From positions 241,043,904 to 241,107,903 of the forward strand of contig CM077674.1 in NCBI GenBank assembly GCA_039707655.1: a stretch of 64,000 nucleotides of DNA, written 5' to 3'. A model generated the notes under the pieces. It was not told where the DNA came from, did not search any database, and saw only the letters and a list, made by a program, of their open reading frames with translations. Below are positions 10,770 to 23,500 of this stretch, in pieces. Numbering within the stretch: position 1 is the stretch's first letter; each line of letters opens with the position of its first letter. The translations under genes and the position numbers were made by a program. This DNA is from Elymus sibiricus (Eukaryota > Streptophyta > Magnoliopsida > Poales > Poaceae).

Positions 10770-12432
10770 GTGGCCAATGAAGTTCAGATCAAGAAGATAA
10801 TTGACAACATCAATGCACCTGGTCCTCTCACTCGCTCAAGAGCCACCCAGCTAGCAAACTTCTGTGGACACTTAGCCTTCGTCTCCATCACAGAACCCAC
10901 CAAAGTCACTGAAGCTTTCATGGAACAAGAATGGATTCAAGCTATGCCAGAAGAGCTTCAGCAATTTGAACTCAACAATGTGTGGGAACTTGTTAAGCGT
11001 TTTGACCCTCGCAAACACAACATTATTGGAACCAAATGGATCTACCGCAACAAGCAAGATGAACATGGTCAAGTTGTCAGAAACAAAGCTCGTCTAGTTG
11101 CACAAGGATATACACAAGTGGAAGGAATTGGCTTTGATGAAACCTTTGCTCCTGTGGCTAGACTTGAAGCCATCCGCATACTTCTTGCTTATGCCAATCA
11201 TCATGATATTCTCCTGTATCAAATGGATGTGAAGAGTGCCTTTCTCAATGGCAAAATTGAAGAAGAAGTCTATGTTGCTCAACCACCTGGGTTTGAAGAT
11301 CCAAAGCACCCTGACAAGGTCTATAGGCTCAACAAGGCACTGTACGGCCTCAAACAAGCTCCACGAGCCTGGTATGACACACTCAAGGAGTTCCTGAAAA
11401 GCAAAGGCTTCAAACCTGGTTCACTTGATCCCACTCTCTTCACCAAATCATATGATGGTGAACTATTTGTGTGCCAAATCTATGTGGATGACATTATCTT
11501 CGGCTGCACTGACAAATGATATAGTGATGAGTTCAGTCATATGATGCAAGAGCAATATCAAATGTCCATGATGGGAGAGCTGAAATTCTTCCTTGGTCTT
11601 CAAATTCATCAACAATGCAATGGCATCTTCATATCACAAGAAAAGTATCTCAAAGACTGCTTGAAGAAGTTTGGAATGCAAGATTGCAAGGGCTACAAGA
11701 TGCCAATGCCAACCGATGGTCATCTGAGTTCTGACGAGAATGGTACAGAGTTCGATCAAAAGGTATACCGCTCCATGATTGGTTCTTTATTGTACTTATG
11801 TGCATCTAGGCCAGATATAATGCTTAGCATTTGCATGTGTGCCCGATTCCAAGCGGCACCAAAGGAATCGCATCACCTCACGGTGAAGCGAATACTTCAA
11901 TATTTGGCTCACACCCCAATGCTAGGATATGGTATCCAAAGGGCTCAGAGTTTGATTTGGTTGGATTCTCTGATTCTAATTATGCTGGAGATAGGGTGGA
12001 TCTCAAGTCCACATCAGGCACTTGTCACTTTCTTGGACGTTCACTTGTATGTTGGTCTTCAAAGAAGCACACTTTGTATCACTCTCCACTGCCGAAGCCG
12101 AATACATTGCTGATGGATCCTGCTGTGCTCAGCTTCTCTGGATGAAGCAAACCCTAAAGGACTATGGCATCAATAAGAAGAAAGTACCCCTATTCTGTGA
12201 CAATGAGAGCGCCATCAAGATTTCACACAATCCTGTCCAGCACTCCAAGACAAAGCATATTGAGATCATGCATCATTTCCTTCGTGACCATGTGCTCAAG
12301 GAAGACATTGATATCATTCACATCAACACTGAAGATCAGCTGGCAGATATCTTCATGAAGCCTTTGGATGAGAAGAGGTTTTGCAAGTTGCGGTGTGAGC
12401 TAAATATCTTAGAATCCTCAAATGTCCAGTGA
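10770..12432 (+). pseudogene. pol: Element A reverse transcriptase and RNase H, broken
   Basis: Copia RT blocks are present in order: [65 protein letters not shown] and the catalytic [12 protein letters not shown] at 11517-11519 replaces an Arg codon seen in A-prime. The frame continues from 11541 with [12 protein letters not shown] and [12 protein letters not shown], then shifts near 11935 and again near 12060. RNase H motifs follow: DNESAIKISHNP, KTKHIEI and QLADIFMKPLDEKRF, ending at the stop 12430-12432. RT copies the RNA into cDNA and RNase H removes the template. Confidence 0.9.
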
Positions 12433-13137
12433 ATGGACACACATCCTAACGCTTATGCATTGTTGATGACTATGATGTACAACACACAAAGTAACATATG
12501 TCTTCAATTCATGAAGATGTACAATCTAAGTGTGAAGATATTAACGCGGAATTTGACTTCAGAGCACCATGATAATTGTGCGCTGTGTCTGGGTCTAATA
12601 CTTCCTATACGGTGGGTAACGCCACCACCAAACTTTTCTTGAAGATTTTCATTTGGCACCACATCTTTTGCATTATCTCCTTGATTTGGTTTGTCTTCAC
12701 AAATGTTTTATCTTAGCATTTCATTTGATCTCATTGGCTATACTATACTATATATATGTGTTTGTCCTCAACAGCATTCACTTATAGCTATGTCTTCAAA
12801 CTGTGTTTTCTGAACTAAGTGAATGTGATCGGACCCGTACCCCCTCTATGCTTCTCTCTTCCAATCTCTCTAAATCTTCATATGCATTCTATTTGACACG
12901 TGTCGATTGTCTTCACTGTGTCCTTTTCAGTTGAAGATTTTGAGACCAAAATTTAAAATGTTTTTATATCCTTATCCATTTTAACCGGCCACCGCAGAAG
13001 CCGGAACGACCTCCCGCCAAAACTGCTAAGTAGTGGGGTCCAGGCGTGGCGGTAAAATAGCACATCGATGCTACGCGTCGAGCAAATACGTATCACCAGG
13101 GGTAAAACAGTCATTCCACCTGGGCCGACTCTTCCCT
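12433..13137 (+). other. Non-coding spacer after pol in element A, with promoter-like end
   Basis: No coding frame is seen. The last ~180 bp becomes GC-rich (CCGCCAAAACTGC, GGGGTCCAGGCGTGG) and is conserved in A-prime on the other strand (about 41407-41570), like a captured proximal promoter. Upstream is AT-rich with scattered GAAGA words like the rest of A. Confidence 0.6.
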
Positions 13138-13145
13138 TATAAATA
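13138..13145 (+). promoter_or_regulatory. Internal TATA box before the additional ORF
   Basis: TATAAATA in the context CCCTTATAAATACTTC. A-prime has TATAAGTA at the equivalent place (41399-41406, minus strand). It is followed by a GC-rich leader containing ACAACCCTAGC, typical of plant 5' leaders. This suggests a second promoter inside the element. Confidence 0.5.
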
Positions 13146-13849
13146 CTTCGCCCCCTCATCCATTAATGCTCTTCACATCTGTCGCCATCGCCTCCATACA
13201 ACCCTAGCACCGTCGCTAGCTTCCATCGACGCCGGAGGAGAAGCGCTTCGCTGCCGCGACCTCTTCGACGCCGTACTCACACCGGCCGCGGATATCTTCT
13301 CGCCGCCACCGCCGTAGCTGTCTTCCACTGCCAAGTTAGGGCGTGGGAGATTGAACTGCTCAGCTTCCTTCGCGTCTTGTTGAGCTGTTCATCGTGCGGT
13401 AAATAAAGACTACTTTTTACCGTCTGTTTGATCTAAAATTTCTACATATATCTTCAGAAGTTGTTCTTTCATCTTCAAATCTATATATTCATTCACACGT
13501 CTCATAACTTGCTAAGTTCCTTCACTTATGCTACATTTCGTATGATTCCTCATTTGTACCTATTTTCGGATTCGTACAAATCTGGAACCAACACATTGTA
13601 AGTGAATGTGTTTGCACTATGAGGTCATTGTCTTCAAACTGATTTATCTTCAAAATCCTCTGAGAATGCATATGACCTCTCCTCCTTCCCTCGCATCTCT
13701 AATTCTTTCACAGGTACATGTCCGTGGGGGAGTCACTTGGTTCTCATAGTCTAAATTCATTTGCAGACTTCTTACAGCTTCATCTTGATTCTCCTGAAGC
13801 CAGTTCCTGTCAAATCAGCAGTGCGAAGCCATTCAGCCCCCTGAAGCCA
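13146..13849 (+). other. Leader-like exon and probable intron upstream of the additional ORF
   Basis: A GC-rich leader (about 13150-13400) with CGCCG/CCGCC words ends in a donor-like GTGCG|GTAAATAAAG near 13398. AT- and T-rich sequence follows to an acceptor-like TAATTCTTTCACAG at 13714. Both ends recur in A-prime. The ORF start ATG lies at 13850, after a stretch that stays open from 13718. The layout resembles a cellular gene 5' end (promoter, leader exon, intron). Splicing is inferred, not shown. Confidence 0.45.
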
Positions 13850-14828
13850 ATGGCTAGTGGAAAATCTGCAAAGAAGGGAGGAAGGCAAAGGCGAGCTAAC
13901 ACTGCTCTTGACCTCCCTCCATATCTATATGAGCAATACAAGTCAGATCCGGAGGAAACATACGATGAGCGCAAGTCACGTGTGCAGTGGATCTGAAGAT
14001 ATAGGGCAACACAATGGTTCTACTATCATTTTGTTACACCAGAGTATGCTGACAAGAATGTAGTCAGGCCACCATGGGCAGATATTGTGTAAGAGAAGCT
14101 TATTCCGAAGATAAAGGCTGACGCCATCGCTCAACACTTCTATCCATGCATGGTCTGAGGTGTGAAGCCAGAAGAGGCTGACCCATCCAGTATTAGATGG
14201 TGTCGTGAAGACGATCTCTTTGAAGCCAATTATCAGTTTGCAAAGACTTCAGTAGAGCAGAACAAGAAGGACTATGATGTTGACTTCAACCCTGGTCCGG
14301 CCGAGCCAAGGACAGATGGCTCCCGTCAAGCAGATCCAAATCTGACTGGGCCATGGGATAGTCTTCAAGCATACATAGAGCATATAAACGCTCTTCATGC
14401 TGTCACAGCTGCTGCTCATGGAGAAGCCCTCGCTGAAGATATTGCTCCTGCCTCCCCCAAGACACAAAGAAAGCCTAAAGAAGGGCAATCTTCAAAGTCT
14501 GCTGCCGCACCAAAAGCTTCAAGAGTGAAGCCAATGAAAACTGCACCTCCTGAATCCAGTGTGCAATCTGAAGACGTGTCTCAGAACTCTCCGAAGACAA
14601 AGAAAACTGTTGGGCGAGGCCCCAAACCAACAAGCACATTGAGAGATGATGATGCTATAATTGACTTATCTGATGATGATGCCCTTGAGCTTCTCATCAA
14701 GAACAAGCAGGAAGAGGCTGATATCTTCAAGGACCTGCCTCTGTTCGATCATGACATTCTGAACAACTTCATTGATGAATGGTTTCATGACCCGTCTCAG
14801 TCGATTGATGATCTGCAACTTCCCATTG
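13850..14828 (+). pseudogene. Element A additional ORF (aORF), 5' part
   Basis: Starts MASGKSAKKGG at 13850. It carries a basic N-terminus, a block ending DLPPYLYEQYKSDP, then a region alignable to A-prime around FVTPEYS and KADAIAQ, a Ser/Lys/Pro-rich linker (about 14450-14650) and an acidic LSDDD segment. Three stops (near 13995, 14090 and 14157) interrupt it; at least the first is TGA where A-prime has CGA. Element B entered at 14828, after LQLPI. It occupies the envelope position of SIRE elements, but I see no signal peptide or membrane segment, so an envelope role is not supported. Function unknown. The ORF resumes at 30382. Confidence 0.7.
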
Positions 14829-17800
14829 TGTGACACCCCAATTTTTGGCCCTTTTTTTCTTTTGGATTTCTTTGAAATTTTATTTGGGATTCCTTTTTTG
14901 TGGCTCTGTGGTCTTGAAACCTGGGAAGATCATCTCTTTTTCCTCTCCCAAGTGGCTTGTCACTCTCAAATCTTTCCCAAGGCCATGTCATTTCCATCTT
15001 AGCCCATCTCCAAATTCTTTTCCTTGGGAATATTCCTTTTTCTATTCAAGGAATAACCCTGTTTGCCTTGGGTTGTCAAGCAACCTATATTTCTATCTTT
15101 CCTAAAATTCCCACAAAATTCTCAAAATTCCCTTGGACCATATGGACCTTGGATATGTAAAAATATTCAAGATTTCATACCCATGGTGAGCACACCATCG
15201 AATCTTTGTTGCTGGTCATAATTTCAGTTTGTGAAGCAACTATATTTTATATGGCTTCATAAATTCTGAAATTTTACCAGGACATTCTCCTACCTATATA
15301 ACTTCCCTCCACCAAATTTGGGCTCATTTCATTTAGCCAATTTCTCTCTATAGCTCCCCCAAGTTTCTGTCCAGAGGAAAGCATTGTGAAGGAAGTACCA
15401 TTTTTATTTATCCAAATGGTATGAAATTTTTACAGTGCCTTTTTATGTCTAAATGATCACGCTCTACCAAGTTTCATATCAATCCAACACTCTATGTGAG
15501 TGCCACTTCATGATCTAGTTTCTGGAACAGATTTTGCACTTGTGAAGCAACTATGATAAATCTTGGTCCAAATCTTTTCAAATTTCACAGGACGGTAGTC
15601 CTTCCTACCCTAGCCCTCTGTGACATCCTGGTTAGCCCTTATCCCCTTCATTTTTACCTCAGCTTCTAACCCAAGTTCGCTGCAGGAAACTTTGGCTGAT
15701 ACATCCCATCAGCACAAAGTTGCTTTTGTGGATCCATCACTTCAGAGAGGCCCCATGTTGAAAGGACTACACCCTAGACATATTTTGGCAGCCCATCGTG
15801 CCCTCGGTGCACCATGCCACATGGGGACCATGCTATTGGCAAGTGTTGGACGTGCTCTGCTCGTCATTTTACTTCGGGTCTCTTCTTCCCAGCCGCTCCC
15901 ACGCGTCCAACCTTGTCAAATGACTTTGTGGTAGCTACGTGCCTCTTCCCCAGCCCTTTCCCCCTCCTCCTTCTCCATCCTTGCACGACGGCAGCCCCTG
16001 CCCTCGTCGCACACGCGCGCACAGTGCCCTAGTGGCCGACAGTCCGTCTCCCATCCCGCGTCTGCGCCTCCACTAGCTCGCTCGAGTCACCATCCGAGCC
16101 AGCCCGCGTGCGCACGCGTACGCGGTCGCGTCAGAACGTCTTCCATGCATCCGCGGCGGCATCCGGGTTTGGCATCTTCACCCCCGCTATATCAGCCCAT
16201 CCCGAGCCCTCTCGACCGCACCAGCAGCTCTACCACCCTCCTCTAGCCCTCCCCGACCAGTCCCTCGAGCTCGAGGAGCTCCCCTGCCCTCCCTCTGGCC
16301 GCCATTGCCGCCGTCGGCCCCGCTCAAATTGGAGCTGCCCTGAGCCCCTCCCCTCCTCATTCTGCCCCCAGAGGAACCCCAACGAGCCCCTGGAGCTTCC
16401 CCACTCTTTCCCTCCTCCTCCAGTGCCCCATGACGCCGTGCCCAAAGTCGGCCGAGGACGCCGTCCGCCGCGGCCAACGCCTCGCTCTACCCCAAGCTCC
16501 TCGGCGGCCGTGCCCTACCTGGACGGGACCGCCTCGTTCCGCTGAACCCGTCGGTAGGCCGGGCGCCGCCTATGGTGGCCCGTGCCACCGGCTATCGCCG
16601 TCGGGGCTCGCTGCTCCCGCGGCCAGGCACGCGCGAGGTTAGGGAAGAAGACGACCTGGCCAGGCGGGCCCCACCTCCTCTCGGGCCCCACTAGTCAGTC
16701 AAACAGGACGTTGACCCCGGGCCCGCGCGGGTATAAGTGGAAGACGTATTCCCAGAAATGCGCTTTCTGTTTTTCATCCGTCGGCACCGAAACCTCTATA
16801 TTGCGGGCGTTCGTCCGTTAGCAGCAGAAATGCACAATTTTTATTTGTTTTTGTGCCTAACAAATGAACGGCCGTATTTTCGCAACCGTAACTCCGAATC
16901 AGGTGATTCCAAAGCCCACGTTCTCTATTCGTCAAGCCCGTTCTATTGGTATCATTTTCCTGAGGTTGTCACACTATGAAAATGACCATTTTACCCTTGC
17001 CCTCTAATCAGCCCCGTCGAGAGAGAAACTATTCCGGCAGAATTTTCCTCGAGCTTCTCGCACTTCTTCCCAGTGATTCCATCAACACCAGGCAAGCCAC
17101 AATAGCCACTTGCATGATGGCATTGAAATAGCCATGGTTTTCACTTGAATGTTTAAATAATTACTTTGAAATTATTTTGTAAATGCTATGTATATGCTTG
17201 TGGATTCATGCTCATCCCTATGCCATGTTCATGTGCATCCAGATATTTACTTGTTAGTAGTATTATTCTCATGTTCCATTCTTGTATTCAGTTCATATGC
17301 TAGCGATCATGATATGCTCACATGAGTATTTATGGTTTGTTATGCAAATACTTGTGATATTCATGATCATCTTTATGCCATGCTCATGTGCATCCCGTAG
17401 ACTAAATGATTTATTGTTGTTGATGTTATGATAAATGGTTATATTGCACCTCCATGCTTATGTTGACATCATGCTCATATGCACTATTATTTCATCATAT
17501 TATTTTGTTACGGCTCAGCTCATCACCATTCAAGTTGAACCTGACATTAATCGAACTTGAACAAATCTGTTGGCTGAGTCATAGTGCCACCAAATCGAGC
17601 TCACCAGTGCAGCCACATTTTCCTTATGGGGGGCCCTAATGTGGTCTATTGTCATGCCTCTCATCGGTGCCTCCAACTAGGGAAGGTTATGTGCGCGCGC
17701 TACCCTGATCAGGTAGGCGGCCATAATCTTGTGTGCCCAAGTTGTATGGTACCATTGTCCCCGTTTGGGACCGTTTGTTTTGTTTTGCCACGATGGTGGC

Positions 17801-18869
17801 CGACCACGAGGTGGCAGGATGTCACGAGTTGACATCGGGGCCACCCATGACATAGCCCAAAGGGGAGTTTGTCGGAGTGGCTGGGAGAGTGTCATGCAAT
17901 AGATTGGTTTTGTCGGAATGTCGTTGGTCCACCCGAATGGGAGCACGAGGCCATGAATTCCGTGGTGTGGGTACAATGTACTAACCTCTGCAGAGTGTAT
18001 AATCTATCGATAGCCGCGTCCTCGGTCATGGACACAGTTCGTAGTAGGTCACACTATGGGTCAACAGTAATATTAACCTGAATAATAAATAACCCCGGTT
18101 CCATGAGAAAAGTAGTTGGTTGATCTTTATGTGGTCATGCGACGATCACAGGTAGAGATCAAGCTCCTTGTGGTCATGTGATGATCATGATGGTATAGTT
18201 GATACCGAGCATGGTTGATCCTGAGGTGATCGTGTGATGTTCATGATGGTAAGTTTGTTACATATGGTGGTTACGAGATAACCTCCGAGAAGAGTAAGTT
18301 GGTCCAAGTGACCTTAAACATCAACCCCCCTCTCATGCTAGTGCTAGTATCATCATGTTCATATCCTGATTAACATGTACATGCCATGCTCATCTCATAC
18401 TGTTCTAGTTGTATCATGCTCATCAATTAACCTGTAAATGCCATGCTGTTGGTTGTTTTGATTGCTTTGGTTGCTGTGAGCTTGCGAGTACATTCAAAGT
18501 ACTCACCTGGCGTGTCATGCCAGATTGCAAATGATGCCATGATTGATTGCTTGTCGAGGATCCTGAGTTTGCACTCTAGGATGCGTCCCAGCCAGAGTCC
18601 CCGCGGAGTGGAGTTCATCACCGTTGTCGCTGTTCCCCTGCTAGAAGTTATTCCGCTGTTACGAGTTGTTTCGCTGCTAGCATAGAGCTACCTTAGCAGG
18701 CGTAGTGTCGCCGTGCTGATGTAATTTTTTTTGACATCAGACCCTTGTACTCATATTATTTGTAATAAAGAGCTGTTATGTTCTATGCCAAGCAGTGCCG
18801 TATTCCAGAAGACTTGATCTTTGGGCTGGAATACGGGGTGTTCTGGTTTATCTGAGCCGGGGTGCCACA
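14829..18869 (+). repeat. 5' LTR of element B
   Basis: 4041 bp, TGTGACACCCC to GTGCCACA. It holds an AT-rich 5' part, a GC-rich island (about 15790-16740), then an AT-rich part with many CATGCTCATG words (17100-17500 and 18330-18440). The 3' LTR matches along the whole length with a few percent differences and small indels. Short frames in the GC-rich island are not credible genes. Confidence 0.95.
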
Positions 18870-18874
18870 ACGCT

Positions 18875-18886
18875 TGGTATCAGAGC
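18875..18886 (+). other. Primer binding site, initiator Met tRNA (element B)
   Basis: TGGTATCAGAGC lies five bases after the 5' LTR end. Confidence 0.92.
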
Positions 18887-20595
18887 AGGTTTGGCTGTAG
18901 GACGCCCTAGTCAGCGTGAGCATTAGAAACCGGTAGTTCAGAGTCTAGCTTGCTTGTTGCATTTGGTTGTTGCATTTGTTTGCTGCATAGCATGCATGTA
19001 GACTTACTATGTTGTCGCTAATGGTTGATCTTGTGAGTGTAGGTGGCATCGGTTTCGATCCACTACCTGCACCCTCCCGCTTTGCACACCTGCTTTTTGG
19101 TGTTTGGTGTCATCTCTGTCCCAGCGGAGTGATGCCGAGGTACCAGATAGTGTCGAGCACTTGTTGGATTGATGCTCAGGTATCGCGCCAATATCTTTTC
19201 GCCGGCCACACCTATCATTTCGGTGATAGACATGTTTCTATTTCGGATCTTGCCATCTGACTCGCCGCTTTGGCAACCCTTACTGGTCTTTGTTACCAGG
19301 AAAGGGCAATGCCAGCAGACCCTTCTTTCCACCACTATCCTACCCTATCACCCATTCCCTGGATGAGTACGGTTCCCTTTAGTCCGCTTGATAATGATGT
19401 GGTCGTGACATCCGTGTTTCGCTACATGATCACCAAGTACATCCTCATCTCTAAGCCTGTCCAGATGCAACCGGTGCTGAGCCAGCGCTTGGTGTAGCTC
19501 TGTTTACACCAACCTCTCCACACGTTGATTCATTTTCGTGCACACCGTCACAGCATGTTAGATCGTAGTACCGGAGTTTCCGCGAGATTTGAGTGCTTAA
19601 GTAGGCATGCATATTGTTGTGGATAGCAGTTCAATGTGATGCTGCTCACATGTAATCTTGATGCTTTGTGTGTTTTTGTTTGAGTCGTTTCTTTTGCTTC
19701 TTTCTTTGGGCCTTCGGTGTTACCTTATTTCCCCTTATGAATGTTGCTCATCCAACCACCACCGGAACCAAAGAATCAGTGAGGATTTCAAACATTTGGA
19801 AGCTCAGCTAAACATTATGGAATTCTCAGCCGACTGCATTATATTGAGAATATCTGGTTTGAATACAAATGATATTCTGGAATAACTATCAGCATCAAGA
19901 CTGCCTCAGTGTGCAACCATTACAACCGTAAGGAACCAACAGGAAGATAAATTGTGTACAAGACCAACCTTATATTTCGAGTCAAAGGTATGGATCATAT
20001 ATGAAGTTTGGTTCTGCTATGAGTAAAGATTTGAAACATGCTATACCTCAGTAGCAAGCCAGAATGTGCTATGGATCCAGACTCATCAAGAAGGATAGTC
20101 CGACAAATTCTGTTCATACAAGTAATCAACAACATGTGTCTTAAGGTAGTATATACGGCATTCAGTCTGCACACTATAGTGAGAAGCTTCTGGTGTAAGG
20201 AATTCAGTCTTCCTCCGCACACTACCAGAGAAGCTTACAATGCAAGGCTCCTCAATCTTCCTCAGTACGACATGTGGATAGCTTCTAGTGTAAGATACTC
20301 AGTCTTCTTCGGTAAGCCACCGCAGAAAGCTTCTGGCGTAAGTCACCAAATCTTCCGCAGTAAGCAACCAAGGGAAAAGCTTCTGAAGCACGATACCCAG
20401 TCTTTTTCAGCAAGCTATCTCGGCAAAAGCATCGAGCATAAGCTATTCAGTCTTCCTCAACATGATACTCTCACATAGCTTCCAACACAAGCTATCCAGT
20501 CTTCGTCAGTACGGCACTACAAACAGTCATCGGCATTGGTACAAGATGTTACCCAGTGAGTTGGTAGTATATGGCAGTGCATCTCAAGAATCAGA
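18887..20595 (+). other. Element B interior, first part, non-coding
   Basis: Only short frames broken by stops; no gag, protease, RT or integrase motif in any frame. It includes a degenerate tandem array at 20140-20525 and ends at the solo LTR insertion. Confidence 0.7.
20140..20525 (+). repeat. Degenerate ~50-bp tandem repeat in element B
   Basis: At least seven units of about 47-51 bp follow the pattern AGCTTCTGGTGTAAG, then CAGTCTTCCTC, then a variable CA-rich tail. Unit starts fall near 20185, 20232, 20279, 20327, 20377, 20427 and 20477, with a partial unit before. Units differ at many positions, so the array is old or under weak constraint. Confidence 0.75.
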
Positions 20596-23500
20596 TGTCG
20601 GGGCCAGATTTCCGGGACACGAAATCCCAGAAATTAACCCCTCGTGTCGTCACCAGCCCTAGGATTACTGTTACTGGTGGACATGTCCTTGTTACAGATT
20701 ACCAAGCAATTACAAGAATTAGATACAAGACCATAGAGGTCTAACGATACAACAATGATTTTTGGTGACGGGTGACGGAAGCGACTCGTGGCTCTCCAAC
20801 GCCGATGGGGCTCCATTCCCACAGGAACAGCTGACCCGGATAATTCCTATCCCACGTGGTTGCTATCCTAGGCTCCGCATGGACGTCGTTGTAGTACTCC
20901 TCAAAGGAATCCTGACATGGCCAATTAAATAGCCAGGGACAAGCCTGTGAGTACATTTGAATGTACTCGCAAACATAATGAATAAAAGATATACCGAATG
21001 CATATGCTCATGATGGGTTAAATTATGTGCATATGCTGAACGAAATTAAGCATGGCATGATAAATATTAATACGGTGCGGAAGAATAAATCTAAAATTTT
21101 ACTGACAAACAAAGAAAGTTAATGGAACATCGGGCGAGACAGGACCGCCCAAGAATCCAAAAGAAAATATAAAAGTGGAGAATCGGGCGAGACAGGACCG
21201 CCCGAGAATCCAAAAGAAATGCCAAACGGGTGTCTAAAAGCGACGCCATGAGAGGTCTTGAAAAGAAATGCCAAACGGGTCTAAAAGCGATGCCACAAGA
21301 GGTCTTGAAAAGAAATGCCAAACGGGTGTCTAAAAGCGACGCCACGAGTGATCTTGAAAATAATGAGTGTCTCAGGTAGTCTAGCCATCCCAAGAGACAC
21401 TCAGAAAAGAAAATAAAAATGAATATCCTGGGTAGTCTAGCCATCCCAAGAGATATTCAGAAAGAAATAAAAATAAGTGTCCCGGGTGGTCTAGCCATCC
21501 CAAGAGACACTCAGAAAAGAAAATAAAATGACAGGGTTAGTACACAATAATATTCATATCATCGATAATATTCATGATAACATCAGTAGTGGCAATAATT
21601 ATCCAGCCAAATAAATCATGCTCAATTTTAATTATTTCCTCCGGAGACCGACACTAAGACCGACACTTGACCAACCCAGACTGTAGTCCTTAACCGCGGA
21701 CACGGCTATTCGAATAGGTATAACTCTGCAGAGGGTGTACTCTTTACCCACAAGTAAAGGATTTCTTTAGCCAGTACCGAGACGCTGACTAATTCCCATT
21801 ACGGCCTTTGGGTTGAAAACACACCTGACCCGCACACACCAGATTAACTTTCCTGATGCCAGGAATCACCCAAGGCATCGTTCAAGATAAACTCTAAGAC
21901 GGGGAGACTACAATCTCGAATAGCATGGGATCACAATCTTATATATAACGTGCGCAAAGATCAGGGGCGCTACCCCTCTCGGCTTCAACCGAATACACCC
22001 ATGCCCCCAGACCAAGTGACATGCCTACCAGTGATCAATGGTATCTTTCACTATGGCCTCTCTGTACGGTGTGTGCGGGAAAGGGGTTAACAACTTACTG
22101 AACCATACCCTACCTGCGGCAGGGACATGTGGTAGCACGGATCAAGTTTGGGGGTTACCGGAACAATACTCGATATACGGTCGACTCAGGAGGCTTATGT
22201 ATTTCCTGCAGTGGTTAGCACAATAAGGTGTTCTTTCAACAGTAACACCAAAACAGGGCCACAGCCCTTGCATGTCCCAACATGCATAACCAACAAGGCA
22301 TGATCACGCTCCGACGTGATCACCCTTCTGCCGGTAACGGTATTTCTCTTATACCCGCTCCTGCAAGTTAGTCATGACAAGCACACGTTGCACGGTACGA
22401 GCAAACATGCCAACACTACATGCATGCAAATTTTATTTGAATTCAACATATGCATGATTCAATTATTCTGGCAAACATTTAACCATGCAATCACCATATC
22501 AACTATTCAAGATGCTTGCCTTGAGCATGCAGAAGCGTTGGGTGCACTCCAAAATTTTGAAAACTTTTATCTTCCCTCCATTTCCTATTTTCAAAAAATA
22601 TTGCAATTACCACATAAAGCCAAAACAGTGCTAAAAAGTTGTTTAGAAATTTTTGAAATAAATACTAAAATAAACTAGATGCAAAATTAGGAATTTTAGA
22701 AAAAGAAACAAGTTATTTGGAGTCCAGATGAATTTTCTAGGGAATTTTCTAATCTGGAGTAAATAGAGAAATGGCCTATATAATAAATCCTATAGAAATA
22801 AAACCTAGGAAAATGTTCACCCTAGCTGGATTAATAGAGAGTGATTTTAGGAGTATTTAGAAATTTGAATCATCCAATTTGGTGTTGAAACGACTGTTGT
22901 GGAATTATTTGAAATCTATTGAAAAAGAAAAAGAGAAAGGCAGAGGTGCGCCCTGAGCGTTGTTTAACCGTGCGGTGCCACTGGGACGAGCCCAGTCGTT
23001 CGGCTGTGCGAGAGGCTGGCAACGTCTAAGGCGTATCCCAGGAATACGCTTTTCTCGCGCGAAAGCGGCCTCGGGGGAGCCCGTCTCCACTTAAGCCGAG
23101 CTGGCGGGTGCTAGGTCACTGACAGTGGGCCCCACCTGGCCCACTGGTCAGGTTTGACCGTGGTCCACCCCACCTCTTTCCTCTGGCCGAACGGAGTGGG
23201 AGCTCTGGCGATGCTCGCCGGCGAACGGCGGCACCCCACGGTGAACCGAGGCCGCGAGCGTGACCAGGAGATCGAGGCGATTCTCTGGGTACCCGTTTTG
23301 GTCGCCGAGGAGCATGGGGTCATCGGCGGCGAGCTCACCCACAGAACTCCGGCGGAGGTGAGTGGGGGATTTTTCCCCCGATCGATCTCGAGTGAAATTT
23401 ATGGGTGGGATGGATTCCTGAGCTCAAGAGAATGATGTTGGTGAAGAGATTTGAGAGGGGGAAGCCTTGGTTTCGCCGGAATTAGTGGAGAGGTGGCGGC

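Noticed and set aside
16108..16545. Open frames in the GC-rich part of the B LTR as a gene
   Set aside because: Pro/Arg/Ser composition follows from GC-rich sequence, frames overlap on both strands, and the LTR copies disagree by indels.
18875..18886. TGGTATCAGAGC as part of a tRNA gene
   Set aside because: It directly follows an LTR and is the primer site; no cloverleaf surrounds it. The same holds at 6478 and 49857.
20140..20525. Regularly spaced repeats as a CRISPR array
   Set aside because: The units are degenerate tandem repeats without constant repeats and variable spacers, in a plant retroelement.
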